Shown piece by piece: positions 5,674 through 11,589 of a stretch of DNA of 11,589 nt. Source of the DNA: an uncultured Collinsella sp. Lineage in GTDB: Bacteria; Actinomycetota; Coriobacteriia; Coriobacteriales; Coriobacteriaceae. A program made the position numbers and the translations under genes. The stretch covers positions 1 to 11,589 of the forward strand of contig CAAEVD010000249.1 in NCBI GenBank assembly GCA_900759435.1, written 5' to 3'. The notes under the pieces were generated by a model. That model was not told the DNA's origin. It made no database searches and worked only from the letters and a program-made list of their open reading frames with translations. Every line of letters starts with the position of its first letter. The first letter of the stretch is position 1.

Positions 5674-6642
5674 ATGAACGTTTCGCAAGCACTCGAATAT
5701 GAGCGCCAGCCGTTTATCCCCATGTTTATCTATGGCGATCACGGCGCCATGGAGTCCGAGCGCCAGAAGGGCGAGGAGGCCCTCAAGGTGCTCGAGACCG
5801 AGTACTTTACCGCCGAGGGCGACCCCGGCTTCGACTTTGCCACTGTGCGCGACCTGGCCGACCGCAACCGCGACCTGTGCGACCAGATTGGCGAGGCGCG
5901 CCTGCGCAACGTGACGCCCGCGACGCTCTCGCGCGGCCTGTCCGACGCCGACACCTGCGCCGCCATCGGCAAGATGCAAAAGCGCACCGCCGCATCGGTC
6001 ATGCGCGAGATCCGCGGTGACCGCGACGCACTCGGCGTAGCCTACGCCCGCAAGCCCATCCAAGGCACGGTGCTGGGCATCGACATCGAGACCACCGGTC
6101 GCGCGCCCGAGCGCGGTTACATCATCAACGTGGGCTGGGAGATCATGGATCTCACCAGCGACGCCGTGCCGCATGACGCCGAAGCACACTACTGCGGCCT
6201 GCCCGACATCTACCGCGGCGAGGATGTGCCGCTATCGAACATCCATCACATCACCTGGGACGACATCGACGGCAAAAAGCCGTTCCGCGAGAACAAGGAG
6301 CTGCAGAAGCAGCTGCTCAAGCTCATGAAGAAGTACCCCTATATGGCGCACAATGCCGCCTTCGAGGACAGCTGGTTCAAAATTCATCTGGACGGTTATG
6401 CCGAGGCACGCCGCGCAGGAAAGATCATCGTCATCGACTCGCGCCAGATCTGCCGCAGCCTAGACGCCGACGTGCGCTCGCTCCCCCGCGAGTCCGCGCC
6501 CGCTGCGCTCGAGAACTGGGCGCGCCGCCGTGGCACCCTCGCCGCCGACGCCAACGAGCAGCACCTGGGCCTCGACGACACCGACCTCATGCTCCGTACC
6601 GTCCAGGCCGAGTTCAACCTCAAGAACCTGTTTGCGAAATAA
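5674..6642 (+). CDS. DEDDh-type 3'-5' exonuclease with a long N-terminal extension
   Basis: A 322-residue protein whose C-terminal part (about 132-310) is a DEDDh (RNase T / DnaQ-like) exonuclease domain. Exo I is GIDIETTG (D137, E139). Exo II is MAHNAAFED (H226-D232). Exo III is H297-LGLDD302, matching H-x(4)-D. These enzymes remove 3' nucleotides using two metal ions held by the acidic residues. In Exo II the usual order is H-N-A-x-F-D, but here it is F230-E231-D232, so the catalytic Asp is replaced by Glu or shifted by one. Residues 1-130 have no domain I recognise: polar, probably helical, rich in charged residues. ATG at 5674 follows AAGGAG with 7 bases of spacing. Single-gene unit with its own terminator. 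DNA repair, RNA trimming or proofreading are all possible. Confidence 0.83.
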   Translation: MNVSQALEYERQPFIPMFIYGDHGAMESERQKGEEALKVLETEYFTAEGDPGFDFATVRDLADRNRDLCDQIGEARLRNVTPATLSRGLSDADTCAAIGKMQKRTAASVMREIRGDRDALGVAYARKPIQGTVLGIDIETTGRAPERGYIINVGWEIMDLTSDAVPHDAEAHYCGLPDIYRGEDVPLSNIHHITWDDIDGKKPFRENKELQKQLLKLMKKYPYMAHNAAFEDSWFKIHLDGYAEARRAGKIIVIDSRQICRSLDADVRSLPRESAPAALENWARRRGTLAADANEQHLGLDDTDLMLRTVQAEFNLKNLFAK

Positions 6643-6707
6643 CCGATCCACCTGCGGGGGCGCCCGCCAGGCACAGCACAATCCGTCTGGGCGCACCAGC
6701 ACGCAGT

Positions 6708-6744
6708 AAACTAGGGCGCAGCCTTATGGCTGCACCCTAGTTTT
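6708..6744 (+). terminator. Intrinsic terminator after the exonuclease gene
   Basis: AAACTAGGG-c-GCAGCC (6708-6723) pairs with GGCTGC-a-CCCTAGTTT (6728-6743) with one C/A mismatch around the tetraloop TTAT, and runs into TTTT. It is about 65 bases past the exonuclease stop codon. Confidence 0.85.
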
Positions 6745-6792
6745 CATCAAAACGAGCGAATACGCGTGCTTCACACAGTCGACTGGTTGGCT

Positions 6793-6820
6793 CACCTACA
6801 TTTTTCGAGTTGTTCGGCCA
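6793..6820 (+). repeat. 28-nt dispersed repeat, copy R1
   Basis: Begins CACCTACATTTTTCGA and ends TTCGGCCA. It matches copy R3 at 26 of 28 positions, R4 (inverted) at 24 and R2 (inverted) at 22. It is the left-most of four copies around the nuclease-like gene. Confidence 0.85.
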
Positions 6821-6952
6821 GCTGAACCACTAGTCAAGGCCCCTCGAACCGCAATCGAGCGCTGTAGTCGCCTTAATTTCGCAACCAAGCCCCATTAATC
6901 TACCTGAATCAATTCGAATAAGACGTTGCGATCGCACCATTCATTTAGGATA

Positions 6953-6980
6953 AGGCCGAATAACTCAAATTATGTTGGTG
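6953..6980 (-). repeat. 28-nt dispersed repeat, copy R2 (inverted)
   Basis: The minus strand begins CACCAACATAAT and ends TTCGGCCT, 22 of 28 identical to R1. With R1 it forms an inverted pair 132 bases apart. It lies 65 bases before the start of the nuclease-like gene and so is probably within or next to its promoter or leader. Confidence 0.72.
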
Positions 6981-7044
6981 AGGCATCTGGACGGTCAGCA
7001 AAAACGCTTAGAGGCTACGAATTCGCAACTAAAGTTCACCAAAA

Positions 7045-8403
7045 ATGGCGCAGCTGGCAGAAACCTCCCCAGCCGAAGCTGCTCCCTCGATACGACAGCT
7101 CAAAAGCCCACCGTTTGCAGAAGATAAGCCGCGCCCCAATACCGTTGCCCGAAGTTTCGAGCGTATGTGGCGTCTGCTATGCCATCATGCGCGTATGGGA
7201 ATCGTTCTGTCACATACCACGGCACGCGCTGTATACCAAACAGCCAACTCGCTCGCAAGCTACGCGATCGATCCCTTACCTATGGAAAAGATCGGGGTGT
7301 CTGCGCCGACCACGTCCGACCTGGAAGCGGCGCGAGCATGGCTCAACAGAAAGAATGTCGATTCTGAAAGCATCCATGTGCTGACGTTTTCCAATAATGC
7401 CAAAAGGCATCGTAAGGGCTGCATCTGCCACTGCACGCGCTATACGTTTAATGCAGAAAGCTACCTAGAACTCGAGCCGAACGTCTACATCGTCGATATC
7501 AAGCTGTGCGCGTTAGAAGCAACAGCCGACCTCAACCTTACTGAGCTCGTTGAGTATTACTTTGAAATCTGCGGCTCCTACGCGCTTGAAACGTCCGACG
7601 AAACTCAATATCGCGAGCGCCCAGCCCTAACCAGCGTTGAAGAGCTCAGAGCCTTCTTTTCAAAGGCATCGGGGTATCGTGGATCCAATAAAGCCCTTAA
7701 GGCACTTTCTTATGTACGCGAAGGCTGTCGCTCCCCACTCGAAACGGCGTTTGTCATGATGCTGACAATGCCCAAGTCAATGGGTGGCTTAGCCATACGC
7801 GCTATCAAAACGGATTATCCGATCCCAGTCCCCAAAAGATACGACGCCCTAACGCGACGGACGGTTTTCTACCTCGACGCGCTGCTCGAAAATTCGATGA
7901 CCGATATCGAATACAACGGCTTTTACCACGACGAGCCCGAGCAGCAATCAATTGACGAGGAGCGCCGAAACACGCTGCGAAACATGGGATATGCCGTTAT
8001 CACAGTTAGTCGTCATTCATTTTTCAAGCAGTCCGCTTTTAGGCGGGTCATGGAAGCGATTCGCATTCGCGAGAAGATCTGGCCCGGTCGACTCCCGGAT
8101 AACTTCGCCATCCTGCAAGAAAATCTTCGTCAATTTGTCTTGCGGCGCTACTTCGAATACGGTCGCCGCATCCTGGAGGCGCACAAAGAAGAAGAGGCCA
8201 CCAAGCGCGAAATTGCAAGCCAATATCCGCAAGCTGATGACCCGAGCATCAACGATGTGCCCGAACCCGATGACATGCAACACGTTGGGGCCCTTGCTGA
8301 GGAAATCAATGGGCCTTGGGAATGCGACATGTCCGTAAAAATCGATAAGAACCGCACGGAAGACGACACGATTATTGATCTAATTGAGAATTCGCTCTTC
8401 TAA
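7045..8403 (+). CDS. DUF559/Vsr-like nuclease-domain protein with AbiEi-like N-terminal region
   Basis: A 452-residue protein of no certain family. Residues 225-325 look like a PD-(D/E)XK nuclease of the DUF559/Vsr group: E233 in RSPLETAF, D278 in RRTVFYLDALLE, then DIEYNGFYH (287-295), where E289, G292 and H295 mirror the family's E-x-D-G-x-x-H, followed by D304-E-x-R-x-x-x-L and GYAVITV. Residues 52-180 (GIVLSHTTARAVY..PLP..., then ELVEYYFEICGSYAL) loosely resemble the AbiEi-like N-terminal part of DUF559 proteins, without a DNA-binding motif I can confirm. Cysteines C127, C129 (CICHC) occur between. The C-terminus (375-452) is polar and acidic. Start is uncertain: no ribosome-binding site precedes 7045, and in-frame ATGs at 7165 and 7195 are alternatives. 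Codon use is more AT-rich than the neighbours. Defence or stress nuclease is a guess. Confidence 0.6.
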   Translation: MAQLAETSPAEAAPSIRQLKSPPFAEDKPRPNTVARSFERMWRLLCHHARMGIVLSHTTARAVYQTANSLASYAIDPLPMEKIGVSAPTTSDLEAARAWLNRKNVDSESIHVLTFSNNAKRHRKGCICHCTRYTFNAESYLELEPNVYIVDIKLCALEATADLNLTELVEYYFEICGSYALETSDETQYRERPALTSVEELRAFFSKASGYRGSNKALKALSYVREGCRSPLETAFVMMLTMPKSMGGLAIRAIKTDYPIPVPKRYDALTRRTVFYLDALLENSMTDIEYNGFYHDEPEQQSIDEERRNTLRNMGYAVITVSRHSFFKQSAFRRVMEAIRIREKIWPGRLPDNFAILQENLRQFVLRRYFEYGRRILEAHKEEEATKREIASQYPQADDPSINDVPEPDDMQHVGALAEEINGPWECDMSVKIDKNRTEDDTIIDLIENSLF

Positions 8404-8423
8404 AGGCGGTCTCTGCGGATGTC

Positions 8424-8451
8424 CACCTACATTTTTCGACTTATTCGGCCA
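8424..8451 (+). repeat. 28-nt dispersed repeat, copy R3
   Basis: The first 16 bases are identical to R1 (CACCTACATTTTTCGA). Over the full 28 only two positions differ. It starts 20 bases after the stop codon of the nuclease-like gene, in the same orientation as R1. Confidence 0.85.
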
Positions 8452-8614
8452 TCGATGCGCCTGATTGGCCGCAGCAATGCTCAAATATAACTTTAGTTAA
8501 AACTGATTCTGCAGGAACTCCAGTAGAGAAAGAACTGATTCTCACGATATTTAACAAGATAAAGTACAAATATGAACGGCTCTAATGCTTCTCGAGGCGG
8601 TTTTCTTAGCATGC

Positions 8615-8642
8615 TGGCCGAACATCTCGAAATATGTTGGCG
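8615..8642 (-). repeat. 28-nt dispersed repeat, copy R4 (inverted)
   Basis: The minus strand begins CGCCAACATATTTCGA and ends TTCGGCCA, matching R1 at 24 of 28 positions and extending two bases further (GC). With R3 it forms the second inverted pair, 163 bases apart, mirroring R1/R2. Confidence 0.78.
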
Positions 8643-8719
8643 AGCATTGCGTCGATGCATCCTAACCCACAGAAAATCGCAGAGACAGCAAGCGGTCATC
8701 GAAATTATCGCAAATTGTA

Positions 8720-8747
8720 TTGACATATGAACATGCGCTCATATAAT
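8720..8747 (+). promoter_or_regulatory. Consensus sigma-70 promoter of the metal-efflux operon
   Basis: Perfect TTGACA (8720-8725) and perfect TATAAT (8742-8747) with a 16-base spacer. The spacer and most of the -10 are occupied by operator 1, so a bound repressor would block RNA polymerase. Expected start is near 8754. Confidence 0.9.
8724..8746. promoter_or_regulatory. Metal-regulator operator 1
   Basis: The core ATATGAACATGCGCTCATAT (8725-8744) is an imperfect palindrome of the ATATGAAC...TCATAT kind bound by SmtB/CzrA/CadC-type ArsR repressors. The full 23-base element is repeated exactly, in inverted orientation, at 8758-8780. Confidence 0.85.
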
Positions 8748-8757
8748 CGGAAGTGAG

Positions 8758-8780
8758 TTATATGAGCGCATGTTCATATG
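8758..8780. promoter_or_regulatory. Metal-regulator operator 2
   Basis: Exact reverse complement of operator 1 over 23 bases, with 11 bases between them. It lies in the first transcribed bases and ends where the AAAGGA ribosome-binding site of the regulator gene begins, so in RNA it can form a short hairpin just before that site. Confidence 0.85.
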
Positions 8781-8793
8781 AAAGGATATTGCA

Positions 8794-9159
8794 ATGAGCG
8801 ACCACGCCGATGAAACGAAACCCGACATCGAGGCCACCGAACCCGTGATCCCCACCACCTGCTCGCCCGAGGACCTTCCCGACGAGGAACTTCTCTACGA
8901 CCTCGCCGACCTGTTCAAGGTCTTCAGCGACACCACGCGCATCAAGATTCTCTATGCCCTCATGGGCCGCGAGCTCTGCGTGGCCGACATCGCCGAGGCG
9001 ACCGCAACCTCGCAGTCGGCAGTATCGCACCAGCTGCGCACGCTTAAGCAGTCGCACCTGGTCAAGTTCCGCCGCGACGGCCGCAACATCCTCTACTCGC
9101 TTGCCGACGATCACGTCTACACCATGCTCAACCAGGGCATGAGCCATATCTGCGAATAG
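8794..9159 (+). CDS. SmtB/ArsR-type metal-responsive transcriptional repressor
   Basis: A 121-residue winged-helix repressor, the probable sensor of the efflux system. The core DLADLFKVFSDTTRIKILYAL (37-57), ELCVADIA (60-67) and recognition helix TSQSAVSHQLRTLKQSHLV (72-90), followed by the wing RRDGRNILYSL, are diagnostic for ArsR/SmtB proteins. The alpha-5 metal site D105-x-H107...H118-x-x-E121 reproduces SmtB's D104, H106, H117, E120 one residue later, which points to Zn/Co-type sensing across the dimer interface. C62 and D65 in ELCVAD, with C23 in the N-terminal arm, could form part of an alpha-3N site for softer metals, though the N-terminal second ligand is not obvious. ATG at 8794 follows AAAGGA by 7 bases. 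It presumably binds the three operators and controls itself. Confidence 0.93.
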   Translation: MSDHADETKPDIEATEPVIPTTCSPEDLPDEELLYDLADLFKVFSDTTRIKILYALMGRELCVADIAEATATSQSAVSHQLRTLKQSHLVKFRRDGRNILYSLADDHVYTMLNQGMSHICE

Positions 9160-9221
9160 CAACCAACCACGGTACCAGCGCGGCCTGCACCCAAGCCGCA
9201 AAACAGGGAAAGGAACCCAGC

Positions 9222-9440
9222 ATGAAAAAGCAGTTTAAACTCGACGAGATCGACTGCGCCAACTGCGCGCGCGAGCTTCAGGACGAGCTGGCCAAGCTCG
9301 AGGGCGTCAAATCCGTGTCCGTCAACTTTATGACCCAGAAGCTGACGCTCGAAGCCGATGACGCCGAGTTCGACGAGGTGCTCAACCGCGTTGTAGAGTT
9401 TACGGCCGACGCCGAGCCGGACTGCGAGATCATTCTCTAG
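9222..9440 (+). CDS. Free-standing heavy-metal-associated (HMA) domain protein
   Basis: A 72-residue ferredoxin-like metal-binding domain by itself. D11-C12-A-N-C15 is the metal site; the Asp before the first Cys is the version found in Zn/Cd/Pb-ATPase HMA domains rather than in copper chaperones. LEGVKSVSVNFMTQKLTLE (26-44) is the usual second and third strand pattern. C68 near the C-terminus is an extra thiol. ATG at 9222 follows AAAGGAA with good spacing and lies 62 bases after the regulator gene with no terminator between, so both are on one transcript. Because the following ATPase has no HMA domain, this protein is likely its detached N-terminal domain or a dedicated metal donor; that is inference from gene order. 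Confidence 0.9.
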   Translation: MKKQFKLDEIDCANCARELQDELAKLEGVKSVSVNFMTQKLTLEADDAEFDEVLNRVVEFTADAEPDCEIIL

Positions 9441-9461
9441 CCCAGATTTACGCCAACCTGC

Positions 9462-9485
9462 AAGGCCGCGCTTGCCGCGGCCTTT
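9462..9485 (+). terminator. Hairpin between HMA and ATPase genes, possible attenuator
   Basis: AAGGCCGCG (9462-9470) pairs perfectly with CGCGGCCTT (9476-9484) around CTTGC. Only TTT follows, so termination would be partial at best. It may weaken readthrough into the ATPase or separate two transcripts. Confidence 0.5.
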
Positions 9486-9495
9486 GCTCGCGAAA

Positions 9496-9518
9496 TTATA
9501 TGAGCGAGTGTTCATACA
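9496..9518. promoter_or_regulatory. Metal-regulator operator 3, before the ATPase gene
   Basis: Matches operator 2 at 19 of 23 positions (TTATATGAGCG then TGTTCATA), in the same orientation, and lies 22 bases before the ATPase start. It shows that the ATPase is under direct control of the same repressor. No clear -35/-10 was found around it, so it may act with a weak internal promoter or as a roadblock. Confidence 0.78.
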
Positions 9519-9540
9519 TTCAATTGGGAGGATACGAGTC

Positions 9541-11493
9541 ATGGCCACCGCCGACCCCAAGAAGAAAAAGAAGAAGCGCAAGAAGAAAGAGTCACTCGAG
9601 CATAAGCGCAACCGCATCCTGGTAGCACTGGGCATTTTTGCCGTGGTGTACGCCCTCGATGAGCTCGGCACCCTCACCGCCGCATTCGGCACCCCGGGCG
9701 ACATCTACGCCAGCTTTGTGCTGTTCCTCGTGCCGTTTTTGATTGCCGGCTACGACGTGCTACAAAAGGCATTCAATAACGTCCGCCGCGGCAAGGCCTT
9801 CGACGAGAGTTTCCTTATGGCCGTCGCGACTATCGGCGCGTTTGCCATGGTGCTCTTCCCCGATACCGACCCGCACATGGCCGAAGGTGCCGCTGTCATG
9901 CTGTTTTACCAGGTCGGTGAGCTGTTCCAGGCATACGCCGTGGGCAAGAGCCGCAAGTCGATCAGTGCCATGATGGACATCGCGCCCGACTACGCTAACG
10001 TCGAGCAAGCCGACGGCACACTCGAACAGGTCTTTCCCGATGACATCGCCGTCGGCACCGTGATCGTGGTCAAGCCCGGCGAGCGCGTGCCTATCGACGG
10101 CGTCATCGTCGAGGGCGAAACCCAGCTCGACACCGCCGCGCTCACGGGCGAGTCGGTCCCCCGCCCTGCCAAGTCCGGCGACGATATCATCAGCGGCTGC
10201 ATCAACATGACGGGCCTCATCCACGTGCGCACCACCAAGCCGTTTGGCGAATCCACCGTCGCGCGCGTCCTGGAGCTCGTGGAGAATGCCAGCGAAAAGA
10301 AGGCGCGCACCGAGAACTTCATCACGCGCTTTGCCCGCGTCTACACGCCCGCCGTCACCGGCGCGGCCGCGGTGCTCGCACTTGGCGGCGGCCTAGTCAC
10401 CGGTACCTGGTCCGACTGGATTCTGCGCGGCCTTACCTTCCTGGTCGTCAGCTGCCCGTGCGCGCTCGTGATCAGCGTGCCGCTGAGCTTCTTTGGCGGC
10501 ATCGGCGGCGCGTCCAAGCTGGGCGTTCTCATCAAGGGTTCTAATTACCTCGAGACGCTCGCTGACGTGGACACCGTCGTCTTTGACAAGACGGGCACCC
10601 TCACCAACGGCACGTTCTCGGTCGTGGCGGTACACCCCGAGGCAGGCCATACCGAGCAGTCTTTGCTCGAGGTCGCAGCCCTTGCGGAGTCGTTCTCCGA
10701 TCACCCCATCGCGCAGTCCGTGCGCGTCGCCTACCAGGGCGAGGTCGACCCCAAGCGCGTGAGCGACTCCACCAACGACGCGGGCCACGGCGTGACGGCA
10801 ACCATCGACGGCAAGCACGTCGTCGTCGGCAATGCAAAGATGCTCGCCGCGACCGGAGTCGAAGCGCCCAATTGCGAGGTCGTCGGAACGATTCTGCATG
10901 TGCTCGTTGACGGCGTGTACGCCGGCCACATCGTGATTGCAGACACCGTTAAGGCCGATGCCGAGCAGACGATCCGCGACCTGCACGCCGCCGGCGTCAA
11001 GCGCACCGTTATGCTCACGGGCGACCGCGAGGAAGTGGCTGCCGCGGTGGCCAAGCAGCTCGGCCTCGATGAGTTCCACGCGCAGCTGCTGCCGGGCGAC
11101 AAGGTCGAGCGGGTTGAAGCGCTGCTCGCGGCCGAAAGCGGCAAGGGCAAGCTCGCCTTTGTCGGCGACGGCATCAACGATGCGCCCGTTCTCACCCGTG
11201 CCGATGTGGGTATTGCCATGGGCGCCATGGGGTCCGATGCCGCGATTGAGGCCGCCGACGTGGTGCTCATGGATGACAAGCCGTCCAACATCTCCCGTGC
11301 GATCCGCGTAGCACGCAAGACCATGTCGATCGTCTGGCAGAACATCATCTTTGCGCTGGGCATTAAGTTGCTGATTCTAGTGCTTGCGGCGCTCGGCATC
11401 GCCAATATGTGGCTTGCCGTCTTTGGCGACGTGGGTGTGGCGATCATCGCCATTCTGAACGCCATGCGCGCGATGGGTGTCAAGAACCTGTAG
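9541..11493 (+). CDS. Heavy-metal-translocating P-type ATPase (PIB-2, Zn/Cd/Pb type)
   Basis: A 650-residue ion pump exporting divalent soft metals using ATP, in the ZntA/CadA class. Motifs: TGES (202-205), CPC (305-307) in the metal-site helix, DKTGT with the phosphorylated D349, the HP motif SDHPI (386-390), TGDRE (493-497), GDGINDAP (542-549), then K609 and D630 in FGDVGVAIIAILNAMR. The last two features and CPC mark the Zn/Cd/Pb group rather than copper pumps. There is no N-terminal HMA domain; instead residues 7-16 are almost all Lys/Arg. The domain is supplied by the separate gene upstream. Start is ATG at 9541, after GGGAGGA about 9 bases upstream; the frame is open back to a TTG at 9472, but that would read through the operator and hairpin. 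Promoter region contains operator 3. Confidence 0.95.
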   Translation: MATADPKKKKKKRKKKESLEHKRNRILVALGIFAVVYALDELGTLTAAFGTPGDIYASFVLFLVPFLIAGYDVLQKAFNNVRRGKAFDESFLMAVATIGAFAMVLFPDTDPHMAEGAAVMLFYQVGELFQAYAVGKSRKSISAMMDIAPDYANVEQADGTLEQVFPDDIAVGTVIVVKPGERVPIDGVIVEGETQLDTAALTGESVPRPAKSGDDIISGCINMTGLIHVRTTKPFGESTVARVLELVENASEKKARTENFITRFARVYTPAVTGAAAVLALGGGLVTGTWSDWILRGLTFLVVSCPCALVISVPLSFFGGIGGASKLGVLIKGSNYLETLADVDTVVFDKTGTLTNGTFSVVAVHPEAGHTEQSLLEVAALAESFSDHPIAQSVRVAYQGEVDPKRVSDSTNDAGHGVTATIDGKHVVVGNAKMLAATGVEAPNCEVVGTILHVLVDGVYAGHIVIADTVKADAEQTIRDLHAAGVKRTVMLTGDREEVAAAVAKQLGLDEFHAQLLPGDKVERVEALLAAESGKGKLAFVGDGINDAPVLTRADVGIAMGAMGSDAAIEAADVVLMDDKPSNISRAIRVARKTMSIVWQNIIFALGIKLLILVLAALGIANMWLAVFGDVGVAIIAILNAMRAMGVKNL

Positions 11494-11558
11494 CACTCGT
11501 GATCCCTCCGACCGGGGCCGGGCTTGGTTTTGAAAACGTCCTCGCGCATGAGGCCCGT

Positions 11559-11587
11559 CTTTCCTGCTCCTGCGGAGCAACGGAAAG
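11559..11587. terminator. Hairpin at the right window edge, possible terminator
   Basis: CTTTCC-TGCTCC (11559-11570) pairs with GGAGCA-GGAAAG (11574-11579 and 11582-11587), with a two-base bulge and a TGC loop. It lies 66 bases past the ATPase stop codon. The sequence that would show a U-tract is beyond the window. Confidence 0.45.
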
Positions 11588-11589
11588 GC

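Larger units (their letters stand above)
6643..7044. other. 402-base intergenic region left of the nuclease-like gene
   Basis: It contains the exonuclease terminator (6708-6744) and two of the 28-nt repeats in inverted orientation (6793-6820 and 6953-6980). Between and after them the sequence is AT-richer than the surrounding genes and shows no supported open reading frame. I found no confident promoter for the gene starting at 7045; TTGCGA at 6926 and TAGGAT at 6946 are only 14 bases apart, too close for a normal sigma-70 site. Confidence 0.6.
8404..8719. other. AT-rich intergenic region right of the nuclease-like gene
   Basis: These bases hold repeat copies R3 and R4 and otherwise no supported gene; a 77-codon minus-strand frame at 8493-8726 has no ribosome-binding site or recognisable protein. 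A 6-bp stem CGGCCA/TGGCCG (about 8446-8471) uses the end of R3 and may be a weak terminator. The decamer AACTGATTCT occurs twice, at 8501 and 8533, 32 bases apart. No function assigned. Confidence 0.55.

Noticed and set aside
8570..8586. ATATGAAC followed by GGCTCTAAT, resembling a degenerate metal-regulator operator
   Set aside because: Only one half-site matches well, it is about 150 bases from the promoter, and spacing within the element is wrong.
6793..8642. CRISPR array made of the 28-nt repeats
   Set aside because: Only four copies in mixed orientations with spacings of about 130 to 1440 bases and a gene between; no regular spacers and no cas genes.
8493..8726. 77-codon minus-strand frame in the intergenic region
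   Set aside because: No ribosome-binding site, no recognisable domain, and it overlaps repeat R4 and the metal-operon promoter.

Overview
The window looks like chromosomal DNA from a high-GC member of the Coriobacteriia, most likely Collinsella or a close relative. That placement is an inference from base composition, from protein families and overall gene style, and from AAAGGA/GGAGG ribosome-binding sites; no rRNA or other marker gene is present. Eleven intact coding genes and one 3'-terminal gene fragment are supported. No tRNA, rRNA, CRISPR array, transposase or integrase was found.

Layout. Positions 1-111 hold the tail of a probable M20-family metallopeptidase. Next is a compact DUF1015-like protein (151-840) that has lost the family's DGHHR motif. 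A bidirectional terminator separates it from a convergent minus-strand cluster: an FMN nitroreductase (2919-2248) followed by two tandem histidine-phosphatase paralogues (2164-1622 and 1603-968). A plus-strand pair follows, an HdeD/DUF308 membrane protein directly abutting a YaiI/YqxD (DUF188) protein (3154-4239), with a strong terminator. A minus-strand ArsP_2-type heavy-metal exporter with a His-rich loop (5502-4408) is transcribed divergently from a DEDDh-type exonuclease (5674-6642). The exporter promoter has a palindrome over its presumed start site.

The stretch from about 6745 to 8720 is visibly richer in A and T than its surroundings. It holds a single gene (7045-8403) whose C-terminal half looks like a DUF559/Vsr-type PD-(D/E)XK nuclease and whose N-terminal part loosely resembles AbiEi-type proteins. 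Four copies of a 28-nt repeat, arranged as one inverted pair on each side, bracket it. This is the most likely accessory or defence-like island in the window.

The right end (8720-11493) is a metal-efflux regulon: a SmtB/ArsR-type sensor, a free-standing 72-residue HMA metal-binding protein with a DCANC site, and a PIB-2-type (Zn/Cd/Pb) ATPase that lacks its own HMA domain and carries a poly-lysine tail instead. Two exactly inverted 23-bp operator copies sit on a consensus promoter before the regulator, and a third, 19/23 copy lies just upstream of the ATPase. The inferred logic is that metal binding releases the repressor from all three sites, producing more sensor, a metal-binding protein that could feed the pump, and the pump itself.
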